From Sporosarcina luteola (GTDB lineage: Bacteria > Bacillota > Bacilli > Bacillales_A > Planococcaceae), in contig JACHLS010000003.1 of NCBI GenBank assembly GCA_014204635.1, positions 1 to 64,000 on the forward strand: 64,000 nucleotides of DNA, written 5' to 3'. Position numbers and translations under genes: made by a program. The notes under the pieces are model-generated. The model had not been told where the DNA came from. It saw nothing but the letters and a program-made list of their open reading frames with translations, and ran no database searches. Positions 8,998-17,248 of the stretch are shown one piece after another (positions within the stretch are counted from its first letter, which is position 1; every line of letters begins with the position of its first letter).

Positions 8998-9330
8998 TTA
9001 TAATTCATTTAATACATCGTCTGGAATGTCATTTTCAATAATAGTTTTAATAAATTTTTCATAAGGAGGCGACACCAATTTCCCCTCTATATCTGTAGTA
9101 ATAATTTCAAAGTTTTCTCTATCACAGATATTATCTGATAAAATCATTTGACTAATAAATTGCTTGGCATATTTAATAATACTTTCAAAATTTCTTTCTT
9201 TGTTTGAAATTAAATATATGAAATTTCTAAGCTCATCTTGATTCTTGTAGAGCACTATATAACCTACAACCTCTATAAATCTTAAATCATAAAACTCGTT
9301 AAAATCATCCTGATTATTTACTCATTTAAA
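8998..9330 (-). pseudogene. Small hypothetical gene with probable frameshift at its start
   Basis: The main frame (8998-9255) encodes 85 residues from a GTG without a good ribosome binding site. The frame stays open upstream through NQDDFNEFYDLRFIEVVGYI up to a TGA. An ATG at about 9330 (ATG AGT AAA TAA) would enter this frame if one base of the AAA run were absent. A single-base insertion in the N-terminal codons is therefore likely, or the native start is unusual. The protein is acidic and helical, with no recognised family; immunity-protein-like small genes look similar but this is not demonstrated. Confidence 0.4.
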
Positions 9331-9683
9331 AACAAACGAGAAAAAGAATAACTTTGAAATTCGGGCATATAAACCATCCTTTACTTTTTAACAAAACCTG
9401 CAACTTTTCATTGGTGTGTTACTGTTATGCATAAAAAAAGGGATGTATGAAATTATTGAAAGTTTTTTTACAACCACTGCCCAATCATTTTCTACAAGAC
9501 AGCTTCCATCCCTCAAGTATACAGGCAGAAATCCTAAACGAGTGTCAATCAAAATTCCAAATGAGAAAGATACTAGAAGTCGTTCTGTTAAACAGGTAAA
9601 ACGTTAGCTTCCTGTTTTCCAAATTTTGTTGAATGAACAAAGGAACAAAGAAGATATCAACCTTTTTCTGCTGAAGTAATTTT
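9331..9683. other. Intergenic stretch without recognisable gene
   Basis: AT-rich spacer of about 350 bp. One open frame on the plus strand (9416-9607) lacks a ribosome binding site and family features, so I do not call it. Confidence 0.5.
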
Positions 9684-9875
9684 TTATCTAAAGAGAACCG
9701 ACACGATACCAATCACCACTAAGATGGCAACAATCCAGATGCCGGTACCCTTCCAACCTAAACTGCCAACCAAATCAGCTAAGTTGCTGCCTTGAATACT
9801 GCTGGAAGGATGGCGCAATTCCTGCTGCCTTATTTGCTCTCTTTTTTGTTCTGGAGTTTCATTTTTCGAGCTCAT
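9684..9875 (-). CDS. DUF6366-like small membrane protein
   Basis: 63 residues from ATG 9875, 8 nt after GGAGG; the longer upstream frame lacks such a site. A charged N-terminus (SSKNETPEQKREQIRQQEL) precedes a conserved-looking LADLVGSLGWKGTG segment and one C-terminal transmembrane helix (IWIVAILVVIGIVSVLF). This layout matches the DUF6366 family of Bacillales, function unknown. It lies 50 bp after a lipoprotein gene on the same strand. Confidence 0.7.
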   Translation of the reverse strand: MSSKNETPEQKREQIRQQELRHPSSSIQGSNLADLVGSLGWKGTGIWIVAILVVIGIVSVLFR

Positions 9876-9925
9876 TTTTTCTGCCTCCAGCGAGTCATAC
9901 AAGACATAAGCCATGCTTATTCAAT

Positions 9926-10648
9926 TTATACAGTAGTTTCTTCTGTTCCATTTAAAATGAATTCCCGAACAAATTGGAGCATTTTCTCTTGCATTTCTTC
10001 GTCATTTTTACTTCTGTCTATTGAGTAGCCAATGTGATAAATGCATCCATTGTAATACGTGTAAAACTCATTTGCAGAAGTACCTACAATAGACATTTGT
10101 TTAGCATCTTCCTTATAATAGCGATACAATAATGCACTATCTGTAGTTATGACTTGCTGATAAATCGGCACGCCTTCTGTCAATTCTTTTTTTATTAACC
10201 TATTTCCTACCGAGTCTAGCTCAGCCAAGCTGCTATAGGTTTCAAGTGGATTACGATCACTTTCCGTTACAGAGATAATGAAGAAGTCATCTGGAATATC
10301 GGTGTTCGTATTTTTAAAGTACCCTAGCTGGACTTGGTTCTGTTGCATCCCCGCTTTATCTTTGGAAGTAACTAAATATGCTGTTTCTTCTGCTACGGTG
10401 AAAGGCAGCTGATCTAGCCCGGCGCTATGCACGGCTTTTCGGATCTGCAGAGGTAAAGAAGATGGCACGTCGTCTTCTGCTTTCACTTTATAATAGGTAA
10501 TATTCTCTCTTTCATTGAGCTGATCATATGGGAAAAAGTACTGACTGAATGTTAGGCCCTCCCCTTTTATAACGTTCGGTTGTTTTGAGCAACCAACCAA
10601 CATTAGACCGAGCAACAACAACGCCCATAGCTTTGCAGTTCTCTTCAT
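9926..10648 (-). CDS. Hypothetical lipoprotein
   Basis: 240 residues with a lipoprotein signal peptide (KRTAKLWALLLLGLMLVGC, lipobox LVGC). The mature part is mixed alpha/beta without a recognised domain; it contains a tyrosine-rich stretch (EFYTYYNGCIYHIGYS) near the C-terminus. Start ATG 10648 is preceded by GGGGAGGAATTACAGAA. Flanked by small membrane proteins on the same strand, it may belong to a loose cluster of envelope genes (9.7-11.5 kb). Confidence 0.7.
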   Translation of the reverse strand: MKRTAKLWALLLLGLMLVGCSKQPNVIKGEGLTFSQYFFPYDQLNERENITYYKVKAEDDVPSSLPLQIRKAVHSAGLDQLPFTVAEETAYLVTSKDKAGMQQNQVQLGYFKNTNTDIPDDFFIISVTESDRNPLETYSSLAELDSVGNRLIKKELTEGVPIYQQVITTDSALLYRYYKEDAKQMSIVGTSANEFYTYYNGCIYHIGYSIDRSKNDEEMQEKMLQFVREFILNGTEETTV

Positions 10649-10689
10649 TTCTGTAATTCCTCCCCTTCTGTATATTCCTTTGCCAAATA

Positions 10690-11028
10690 TTACTTGACAT
10701 GAAAATCAAATATCAAATATGCTGCACGCCCTATTACCAAAATTGTAAGTAAACTGTTTACAATACACGGGAGCTGTTTTTTAATGATTATAGAAAATCT
10801 CCGAAGAATAGAACGGTATATGAGAAAAAATACTGTAAGCAGAACGAGATGAAACAATGGTAACCCGATACAATACATAAGCTTTGAACCTAAGCTAATA
10901 TCGCCAGGCGGTCCGTCGGCAGCTGAAAAACGCACACTGCCAATCCAGAGTATTAACATCCATTGGAACCCATATGTCCAAACAATTGCTACTGCAATGT
11001 ATAAGAGGTTTGCTATAAATTTCTTCAT
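10690..11028 (-). CDS. Small multi-pass membrane protein
   Basis: 112 residues with about three transmembrane segments (NLLYIAVAIVWTYGFQWMLIL, GLPLFHLVLLTVFFLIY, CIVNSLLTILVIGRAAYLI). ATG 11028 follows GGAGGCGAA. No family recognised. It ends 42 bp before the lipoprotein gene on the same strand, so the two may be co-transcribed. Confidence 0.6.
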   Translation of the reverse strand: MKKFIANLLYIAVAIVWTYGFQWMLILWIGSVRFSAADGPPGDISLGSKLMYCIGLPLFHLVLLTVFFLIYRSILRRFSIIIKKQLPCIVNSLLTILVIGRAAYLIFDFHVK

Positions 11029-11170
11029 TTCGCCTCCACTTAAATGTGCTGCTCGTTATGTAGATATTGGCATGGTGCAGCGTTAAATGATTTCTATGGT
11101 CTGTTCGAATAAAAGAGTTCCGATGATGATCAGGAGGAATGGTACTTGCCATCCCCCAGGCGAATTCATT

Positions 11171-11485
11171 TCACCCCATCCACGCAGCCCACACAAAAAA
11201 GGTAAATAGAGAGATGGGAAGCGCAATGAATGCGCAAGCAATGATGCCCGTTATGAGATAGATCCTTTTGAGCTTTAGAAATTTCACTACGATGAATGGT
11301 TGAGCTAAGTACAATCCGATACTTAGGCAAGTGACGATAGTAATTGCAGTGGTTAAAGTAATATCAGGATAACGGTCATTGACGGCATAAGAAAGATCTT
11401 GGCCATTGATGCCTAAGAAAGTGGCAATTGACATCCCTAGTATGACAATGACAATCACGAAAGCATTATGTAGTATTACTTTCAA
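11171..11485 (-). CDS. Small multi-pass membrane protein
   Basis: 104 residues with three predicted transmembrane helices (FVIVIVILGMSIATFLGI, AITIVTCLSIGLYLA, YLITGIIACAFIALPISLFTFFVW). ATG 11485 follows GAGGTGATGAAAG. No family recognised; role unknown. Same strand as the neighbouring membrane protein and DUF3977 genes. Confidence 0.6.
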   Translation of the reverse strand: MKVILHNAFVIVIVILGMSIATFLGINGQDLSYAVNDRYPDITLTTAITIVTCLSIGLYLAQPFIVVKFLKLKRIYLITGIIACAFIALPISLFTFFVWAAWMG

Positions 11486-11524
11486 TCTTTCATCACCTCA
11501 TATGCAGTAGAATGGATGCGTGTT

Positions 11525-11800
11525 TTATTTCACAAGCGATCGACTGACGACGCCCACAATTAATTTAAAGGCGTTGCGCTTCTTTTTGCTTGTTTTCAAT
11601 CCCTCTTTTGTATCAACGATAACGACCGTTTTACCAATCCATATTCGTACGTAGAAGGAGTGAAAAGAAATGGGACCTACTATTCCTTTTTCTTCAAACT
11701 CGGTTCCATCCGCTGACTCAGTCTCTGTCCTGACAAACCATCTATTGCCTATCCCGAACTCAATAAATTTCAAGCGATCAGCTCTTTTCTTGGATACCAT
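11525..11800 (-). CDS. DUF3977 family protein
   Basis: 91 residues. The EFGIGNRWFVRTETE, GTEFEEKGIVGPI and FYVRIWIGKTVVIVDTKEG segments match the DUF3977 family of Bacillales nearly throughout. It is soluble and rich in beta strands; function unknown. The family often begins directly at the KFIEFGIG segment, so the first 8 or 9 residues (VSKKRADRL) may be an extension. No clear ribosome binding site was found for ATG 11800, so the start is uncertain. Confidence 0.75.
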   Translation of the reverse strand: MVSKKRADRLKFIEFGIGNRWFVRTETESADGTEFEEKGIVGPISFHSFYVRIWIGKTVVIVDTKEGLKTSKKKRNAFKLIVGVVSRSLVK

Positions 11801-12732
11801 TTAAAAAAGCATGTTGTTCTTCTATCAACCCTATTCCATCACCAAGAATCACGTGCTATCATAGACGAACACTTCAGAATGGCCGTTCTTTGCTTTTATC
11901 GTCTTCGGTCAACAGGACGACCAGCTTTTTCTGTTTTGTGGAAGGCCTGTACACTCACTATTGACAGCGAACATTGTGTTGCCGGGTTTGTTGAATTTTT
12001 TTACTATCCCTTCCTAATTCAAACTACGAACTCTCTATAAGGTAATCAAAGGTTGAGTGTACAAGTTTCTTTTCAGCATTCTCCAATGATTGATCTGTCC
12101 ACTCTCATTCCTTACTTATTTCAGTATCATATGTCCAAATCTATATTTATGTAAAAGTTATATTCCTGCTCATTTTAAATCGCTGGATACAATTATTTCT
12201 AAAATAATATTTTCTTGGTACAGGTTCCTGCTATTATATATTACGTTTCAATTGTGTAGAATGTTTCACTAATAACTCAGAACCAGAAGCTGCATGGGAA
12301 AAAGCATGAACTGATTGCTCTTTCTCTCAGGTTTCGTATGTAATGAAAAGCAATAATAATTACTGTTCTCAAAGTTCACGATAAAACTGCATCTTCGATG
12401 AAGGGACCTTCCAAAAAAGCGAAAAACCTCCTCATAAAAAATCAACATAAAGAAAGCCGAGTTTCCCGAGCTAGGGAAATCTTCGGCTATTCTCTGTATT
12501 GGATAAGAGAGCGCAATGAATGTTATATTGTTATTTTTTTCAATCACAAGATTAATTTTATGTTGCTTCGGTTAGAAATCCGGTAATCTATGCACTAAGG
12601 GAGTCAACCATTATATTTTAAAGCACTTGCACGTTGAAATGGGTCTGGCAGACCTCGTTCTCGTAGTCCATATCGTTTTCGAAAGTATAGTGCTCTTGCC
12701 TCGCCATTTATTTACCCTTATGCGCTCCCCAT
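11801..12732. other. Long AT-rich intergenic region with one hairpin
   Basis: More than 900 bp without a supportable gene on either strand. Short frames at 12090-12272 (+) and 12269-12547 (-) lack ribosome binding sites and family features. One imperfect hairpin, AGCCGAGTTTCCC with GGGAAATCTTCGGCT (12455-12488), is visible, with no T-run directly after it. Confidence 0.5.
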
Positions 12733-13440
12733 TTAGCCCTTCCCACCAGATGTTTGGAATCTTATTCTGTCCTTAGTTGTCGGAATTCCATTATTCACCT
12801 TTCTCCATACGCCATCTTTAAATACTTCGTATTGTTCAAAAGCTATAGGCAATCCGTTAGCGGTAGCTATGTCACTACTATCCATCAGTTGAAAATGCAA
12901 ATGTGGAGCAAAGGAGTTGCCTGAATGGCCAACTCTACCTATCACTTCCCCTTTTTTAACTCGCTGACCAACTGAAACCTGAATGGACCCTGTTTGAAGG
13001 TGGACGAATCCGGCATATACATTGTCGGCACATTTTATAATGATGTAGTTGCCAGCAATTGATTGTATGTCGTCTTTTTTCAGATCAAACGAATGAGCAT
13101 TTTTATAAGCGTTAGACATATCTGAAAGCAAATTCGTTTTTCTTCGTTCTTTATAGCCGTCCTCTGCTTGCACAATGACCCCGTCGCAGGGAGCATATAT
13201 TTCTTGCCCCCAACAATAGTATTTATCTAGAGGAACCCCAAAAAGTAGATACTGTGCTGGACTAACGCGATAGGCGGGCCAGCCCTTTCTTTCCCAATCC
13301 ACTTGTATAAAGTCATAAGCATACCTTAAACCAAATTTGTTTGTACCGTGACTCGGAACTTTTGTCCCTGGCGTGTTAGGAGAGTGCCATTCCCCTCTTA
13401 ATGGAAACTCTACGATTATTGGCTCACGCGAATCAATCAT
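12733..13440 (-). CDS. M23 (LytM-type) metallopeptidase
   Basis: 235 residues. The core has the M23 zinc-site features: SHGTNKFGLRYAYDF (H and D ligands, about residues 29-43) and the C-terminal HLHFQ motif near 181-185, preceded by GRVGHSGNS. Other hallmarks are APCDGVIVQAEDG and KKGEVIG. Family members cut glycine-containing or peptidoglycan cross-bridges; some are regulators or bacteriocins. No signal peptide is visible, which is odd for a wall hydrolase. Its ATG overlaps the TGA of a 32-residue membrane peptide (ATGA overlap), and a TetR gene is upstream. Translation is probably coupled, and export might depend on the small partner, but that is speculation. Confidence 0.9.
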   Translation of the reverse strand: MIDSREPIIVEFPLRGEWHSPNTPGTKVPSHGTNKFGLRYAYDFIQVDWERKGWPAYRVSPAQYLLFGVPLDKYYCWGQEIYAPCDGVIVQAEDGYKERRKTNLLSDMSNAYKNAHSFDLKKDDIQSIAGNYIIIKCADNVYAGFVHLQTGSIQVSVGQRVKKGEVIGRVGHSGNSFAPHLHFQLMDSSDIATANGLPIAFEQYEVFKDGVWRKVNNGIPTTKDRIRFQTSGGKG

Positions 13441-13535
13441 CTCCTATCCCTCCTCCGTCGATTCTTTACCTGCAAGATTGAAAATAACAGCGCTACAAGG
13501 GCTATTCCCAGTACGTAACTAATGCGTACAAGCAT
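13437..13535 (-). CDS. 32-residue membrane microprotein between TetR and M23 genes
   Basis: ATG 13535 opens a 33-codon frame ending in a TGA that overlaps the M23 start. The peptide has one hydrophobic helix (YVLGIALVALLFSIL) and a strongly basic end (KNRRRRDRR). It begins 17 nt after the TetR stop, behind a modest TTGGGGAA site. Position, translational coupling and sequence character support a real gene; it is short enough to be missed by gene finders. Function unknown. Confidence 0.6.
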   Translation of the reverse strand: MLVRISYVLGIALVALLFSILQVKNRRRRDRR

Positions 13536-13552
13536 ATGTTTTTCCCCAACCG

Positions 13553-14185
13553 TTACTCATTGCTTTGCGTATAAAATACGTTTCTAAGTTCAACAAAATA
13601 TCCATCAAGTTTTTCAACAACGAGTTCATAATTCAAATCCGGAGATTCTGAATTTCTAATATCCTCTATTATTTCATTCGTAAACCCAATAGCAGACCAT
13701 AATATAAACTGCTTGCACTTATCTATGTCCAGCTCCTTTCTAAACTTAGTTTCATCTATTTCATCAAATAATTTAGGACAACAGCTTGCATGTTCTTTGC
13801 GCGATCTATTTTCGAGTTCCTCATTAATCTCGTTGGAATTAGTTGTTCGTGAAAGTTTATGAAACTCTAAAATCCAAGGGTACTTTTCCGATAATTTAAT
13901 TTGCAAAAGATAGGATTGACGCAATCTACTAAAAATATCCTTTTCATCATAATTCATCAAAGAAAAGTATTCCATTTTAATCAAGTCAGAGAAGTAATCA
14001 TACACAACGAGAAAAAGCTCCTGCTTGCTGCTCACGTAGTGAAACATAAGGGCTTTAGATATTCCGGCTTCTTTTGCTATTACATTTGTTGAAGCGTTGT
14101 CATATCCCTGGGATGAGAATTCTTTTAACGCTGCATTTAGAATTGCGTTCCTTCTTTCGGAGTCTATATCAAATAATTTAGTCAA
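13553..14185 (-). CDS. TetR/AcrR family transcriptional regulator
   Basis: 210 residues from TTG 14185, behind AAGGAG. The N-terminal helix-turn-helix is typical: ILNAALKEFSSQGYDNAST followed by VIAKEAGISKALMFHYVSSKQELF (about residues 14-58). The C-terminal ligand domain is divergent and includes a CC pair (HASCCPK). The gene is first in an operon with the microprotein and M23 genes. Two matching palindromes flank its promoter, so autoregulation is strongly suggested. Ligand unknown. Confidence 0.9.
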   Translation of the reverse strand: MTKLFDIDSERRNAILNAALKEFSSQGYDNASTNVIAKEAGISKALMFHYVSSKQELFLVVYDYFSDLIKMEYFSLMNYDEKDIFSRLRQSYLLQIKLSEKYPWILEFHKLSRTTNSNEINEELENRSRKEHASCCPKLFDEIDETKFRKELDIDKCKQFILWSAIGFTNEIIEDIRNSESPDLNYELVVEKLDGYFVELRNVFYTQSNE

Positions 14186-14214
14186 CGTCCGTCACTCCTT
14201 AATAGGAAATGTGA

Positions 14215-14231
14215 TTAACCTACTAGGTCAA
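14215..14231. promoter_or_regulatory. Candidate TetR operator 1
   Basis: TTAACCTACTAGGTCAA: 7-3-7 inverted repeat with one mismatch, just downstream of the -10 box, where a bound repressor would block initiation. It matches operator 2 in arm sequence and spacing. Confidence 0.7.
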
Positions 14232-14235
14232 CATC

Positions 14236-14264
14236 ATTATAGGATTCTTTACCTGAAAGGTCAA
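14236..14264 (-). promoter_or_regulatory. Sigma-A promoter of the TetR-microprotein-M23 operon
   Basis: Minus-strand -35 TTGACC (14259-14264), 17-bp spacer, -10 TATAAT (14236-14241). It lies about 50 bp upstream of the TetR start codon. Confidence 0.8.
14248..14264. promoter_or_regulatory. Candidate TetR operator 2
   Basis: TTTACCTGAAAGGTCAA: same 7-3-7 layout, with the right arm containing the -35 box. Centre-to-centre distance to operator 1 is 33 bp, about three helical turns. A further AGGTTAA half site lies at 14275-14281. Confidence 0.7.
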
Positions 14265-14513
14265 TGAATGTGTGAGGTTAACAAGAATTAAACATCTATA
14301 TAATGAAGATAGAAGGGAATAAATTGGTTTAATCCATCAGACGATTAAATGACGCAGCAGAATTTAGATATTTCTGCATACTTTTTATCCTCACCGTAGA
14401 GAAACTCGGTTTTCAGATGTATAATTTTGCTCAGCATATGTTTACCGCTTTTTGTTGGCAGGACTCTAACAAACGAGGAAGTTTAGTTGAAGCGCAGTTT
14501 TTAGGGGGGATAA

Positions 14514-14840
14514 GTTGATAAGCAAAAACTGATTTACAGTATACTGTTCGAAATAAACAATGGTAGCATACCGAAGCCTATGGATTACAATTTGGAATTG
14601 TTTATGTGGGCTGAAATTATGGAAGTTATCGATGATTTAGGATAGATAAAATGAATTTCTATCTATTACTATGGTGATGATGAGTGGTTTGATGAAACAG
14701 TTCGCTCGGTGGAATTCAACTCGCCAGAGCTTACGAATGCAGGAATAGAATACTTGAAAGAACACATCGCCTGGAAGAAAATATATAGTGGCATTGCCAA
14801 TGTGAACGAATGGCTTGAAATTTTAATGTCTGTTCTTTAA
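14514..14840 (+). pseudogene. YjcQ-family gene remnant with two in-frame stops
   Basis: Reading one frame from 14514 gives DKQKLIYSILFEINNG near the start and PELTNAGIEYLKEH...KKIYSGIANVNEWLEIL at the end, matching the start and end of YjcQ-like proteins (about 95 residues, often phage-associated). The frame contains TAG at 14643-14645 and TGA at 14652-14654, and lacks a proper start codon (GTT at 14514, downstream of a GGGGGGATAAG site). It is a decayed gene, possibly a mobile-element scar. The family identification is from pattern recall. Confidence 0.65.
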
Positions 14841-15032
14841 CTAAATGAGGCATTAGTTCTAAAGTAAATAATACAATCAAATACAACTTCCATGAAACTG
14901 GTAGCTATACTTTTCTTTTATCTAAGCAACCTTTCACATAAAAACTGAAAGGCTAAAGTAGATAATGCCTTTCAGTTTTTCGCTGTCTGTTGAGTTTGAT
15001 CAGTCATTCATCTCAACTTGTTTGCATGTCTC

Positions 15033-15272
15033 CTATCGAGCTTTTTGCATCTGAAACGTCTTTACATATCCGATCGCCAATACAAGCATGACGGTATAGA
15101 GAGTCACGCTGCCCATCGAGAAGAAAGCCGGTAATTTGTAATGGATTGGAGACAAACCACTATGAACATTGTAATGCCAAGCTGCTCCTGCAAATACAGA
15201 GTAAATAGTGAATAACGCAAATCCGAATAACAACAGAGCGCATATAGCCTTCTTGTGAAATGCAATTAACAT
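15033..15272 (-). CDS. Small two-helix membrane protein
   Basis: 79 residues: hydrophobic segments AICALLLFGFALFTIYSVFAG and SMGSVTLYTVMLVLAIGY joined by a loop, with a short basic C-terminus. It lies 10 bp after the 43-residue membrane protein gene on the same strand. No family recognised. Confidence 0.6.
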   Translation of the reverse strand: MLIAFHKKAICALLLFGFALFTIYSVFAGAAWHYNVHSGLSPIHYKLPAFFSMGSVTLYTVMLVLAIGYVKTFQMQKAR

Positions 15273-15282
15273 TACATTCCAC

Positions 15283-15414
15283 TTAAAAAGGATAAGAAAT
15301 GATTTTCCTGCAAACTGTTTTTTTTGGCTGCTCTCTTTTTGAGCAAGGAACTAAAAAGAAGACCAGAAGTCCAGTGTAAACTAGCAACAGGACGAATAGC
15401 ACTGAAAGGTCCAT
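15283..15414 (-). CDS. 43-residue single-pass membrane protein
   Basis: ATG 15414 lies 7 nt after a near-perfect AAGGAG. The peptide has one hydrophobic segment (LSVLFVLLLVYTGLLVFFLV) followed by a lysine/arginine-rich tail with two cysteines. The stop is at 15283-15285, 10 bp before the next membrane protein start, so the two form a small operon. Strong ribosome binding site plus operon placement support it. Function unknown. Confidence 0.6.
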   Translation of the reverse strand: MDLSVLFVLLLVYTGLLVFFLVPCSKREQPKKTVCRKIISYPF

Positions 15415-15451
15415 GCGATAACTCCTTATCTTTCTTTTTGGGAATACTGCT

Positions 15452-16123
15452 TTATTTTCTCCAAGTATTTTTACATAAATTCGTAACTGTTAAGTGTACA
15501 ATTCCGCTTTCATTCAGTGTCACTTCTTCCGCTTCGTACGCACTTGTTGGAAAGATGTAAAAACCAAAAGCATCCCCATTTCTATAGTTGAGACCTCCTA
15601 TTCCATATACACTGCTATCAAATGAATGTCCTTTATATTCCGCTGCCATCTTTGCAGACATTTCATAAGTGAAGCTATCCACATCAAGTTTTGCATGGTG
15701 AATACCCGAAATTAATGAAGCCTCGTTTAAAGAGTACTCCCCAACAGATCTAAACATAATTCGATAGCCGCCGGTATTTATATCTCCACTCTTGTCAACA
15801 TTCGAAACGTATATTTTGTGGGTGCCATCGTTATATAACTCTTTTCCAATATTGTTCTGTAAATTGGCAAGATCAATTGCAATAGAATAATCTTCGTTCA
15901 AGATATGACCAGACCATTTGGCGTTCTCCGTAGAATACACGATCCCCTTTATCCATAAGCCAATCCAACCTGTTGACCAAAGAACTGCTAACAAAGTGCC
16001 AAGGATTAGAAAAGGGATGTAAATACACTTTGTTTTGTTATGCAACCCGATCCTCGAGAATATTCTCTCCACCTCCCATAATCGAGACTTTAGGCTAGCG
16101 TTACCTTGATTTTGAGCATTCAA
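15452..16123 (-). CDS. Hypothetical membrane-anchored protein
   Basis: Up to 223 residues. A hydrophobic helix (IYIPFLILGTLLAVLWSTGWIGLWI, about residues 34-58) precedes an extracellular-type domain of about 165 residues rich in Gly, Tyr and Asn. The frame overlaps the Nudix gene by 23 bp, so the true start may be further in: GGGAGGTGG occurs at about 16069-16077, shortly before the membrane segment. No family recognised. It is probably co-transcribed with the Nudix gene. Confidence 0.6.
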   Translation of the reverse strand: MNAQNQGNASLKSRLWEVERIFSRIGLHNKTKCIYIPFLILGTLLAVLWSTGWIGLWIKGIVYSTENAKWSGHILNEDYSIAIDLANLQNNIGKELYNDGTHKIYVSNVDKSGDINTGGYRIMFRSVGEYSLNEASLISGIHHAKLDVDSFTYEMSAKMAAEYKGHSFDSSVYGIGGLNYRNGDAFGFYIFPTSAYEAEEVTLNESGIVHLTVTNLCKNTWRK

Positions 16124-16679
16124 TAAACTTCTTCATACTATCCGGTTCTTGTTTTAACAACTTGGAAAGAAACACGAGTTGCGGGAAAGGCTCTAAAACC
16201 AAGTCTTTATCAAAATCCTCGTTGATGTTTGCTAATCCTTTTCTTGCTAAAAATTCATTAAAGGTTACCTGTCTACTACAAATCAGCTCAACATCTGCTA
16301 GGGATAAGAATATGAGACCTTTTGACTCAGAGGAAGGTTTAGGCTCGTTATCTGTAAGAGCTAAGTACATGACTGTAAACAATTCGTCTTTATTTCCTTT
16401 AATAAGAATCGGTTTGATATTGTCATTCAATGTCAGCTTGATTGGTTTTCCCACCCAACTATCTAGGTAGTATGTGACAAGAGAATCTATCGGCTTGACC
16501 GTGATGGCTGCCTCCTCTTTCACCTCTCGAATCGCTGTATCTAGAGGATATTCATTTTGCTCCCTATGTCCGCCTAATCGGACAATCCCCAGCTTTTTCC
16601 CACTTGGAGTTGGCCCTACTTGAAAAACAAAAAATCCATTATATAATACATACGCTCCAGCTGTCCTGACATTCTCCAT
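16101..16679 (-). CDS. Nudix hydrolase
   Basis: 192 residues. The Nudix box GGHREQNEYPLDTAIREVKEEAA (about residues 37-59) keeps the metal-binding REVKEE core but has Ala where the final Gly of the consensus normally stands. The box can be checked as G-x5-E-x7-REVxEE. Substrate is not predictable; family members hydrolyse nucleoside diphosphates linked to other moieties. ATG 16679 gives MENVRTAGAYVLYN, a normal Nudix N-terminal strand. It is followed by the membrane protein gene with overlapping ends. Confidence 0.85.
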   Translation of the reverse strand: MENVRTAGAYVLYNGFFVFQVGPTPSGKKLGIVRLGGHREQNEYPLDTAIREVKEEAAITVKPIDSLVTYYLDSWVGKPIKLTLNDNIKPILIKGNKDELFTVMYLALTDNEPKPSSESKGLIFLSLADVELICSRQVTFNEFLARKGLANINEDFDKDLVLEPFPQLVFLSKLLKQEPDSMKKFIECSKSR

Positions 16680-17000
16680 TATATGTTTTATATGGATCAG
16701 CCCTTTCTGATAAATGGAAACACGAGATGAGTACCCTTATCAACCGCAATATGACTCGCCAACATTTTCCTTTTCTATTATATCGGAATAATATTATATT
16801 TGTAAGTATCATTCGTTTATAATTGGGCCGGCATTTGTACGGTTCCTATTGGATAGACAGCGGTAAATGCAAAATAAAGATACGCATCTTCCTTTATTGG
16901 GAACCACTTTTCTTGTTTTCCGGCACTTGAATAGGTTTATTGCAATTTCATATACCAAGCCTTTCTGTTCCATCTTCCAAACATCGGTTTGACAATTAGA
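16680..17000. other. Intergenic stretch without recognisable gene
   Basis: About 320 AT-rich bases; no gene, repeat or clear terminator recognised. Confidence 0.5.
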
Positions 17001-17150
17001 CTACTCATCCTTTGACAGTTGCGTTCGCATCGCTTCCACCTCGACTCGCAAATTCTTAATTTCCGCTTTTAATTTTGATAGCTCACTCAGCGTGAAAGAA
17101 AGTAAACTGATCAAAGCCATGACTATAATAAATGTGAAGATTGTCATCAT
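17001..17150 (-). CDS. 49-residue protein: membrane helix plus coiled coil
   Basis: ATG 17150 lies directly downstream of GGAGGGATTC. The first 20 residues are hydrophobic (TIFTFIIVMALISLLSFTL); the rest is a heptad-like, charged helix (LSKLKAEIKNLRVEVEAM) ending RTQLSKDE. The layout is that of small membrane-tethered coiled-coil proteins in Bacillales. It sits alone between the PP2C and Nudix genes. Function unknown. Confidence 0.65.
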   Translation of the reverse strand: MMTIFTFIIVMALISLLSFTLSELSKLKAEIKNLRVEVEAMRTQLSKDE

Positions 17151-17248
17151 GAATCCCTCCTGAAACCCCCATTTCCTTTCTCAACAGCCTATTTTACATG
17201 CTTCACTTTGAAGCATGGGACTTCATTTATCTGCTTTCATTTTTAGTA

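Noticed and set aside
9416..9607. Plus-strand 63-codon frame
   Set aside because: No ribosome binding site, no recognisable family, AT-rich spacer context.
10895..11152. Minus-strand 85-codon frame
   Set aside because: Shadow of the adjacent membrane protein gene in another frame.
12269..12547. Minus-strand 92-codon frame
   Set aside because: No start signal; composition like the surrounding noncoding DNA; overlaps the hairpin at 12455.
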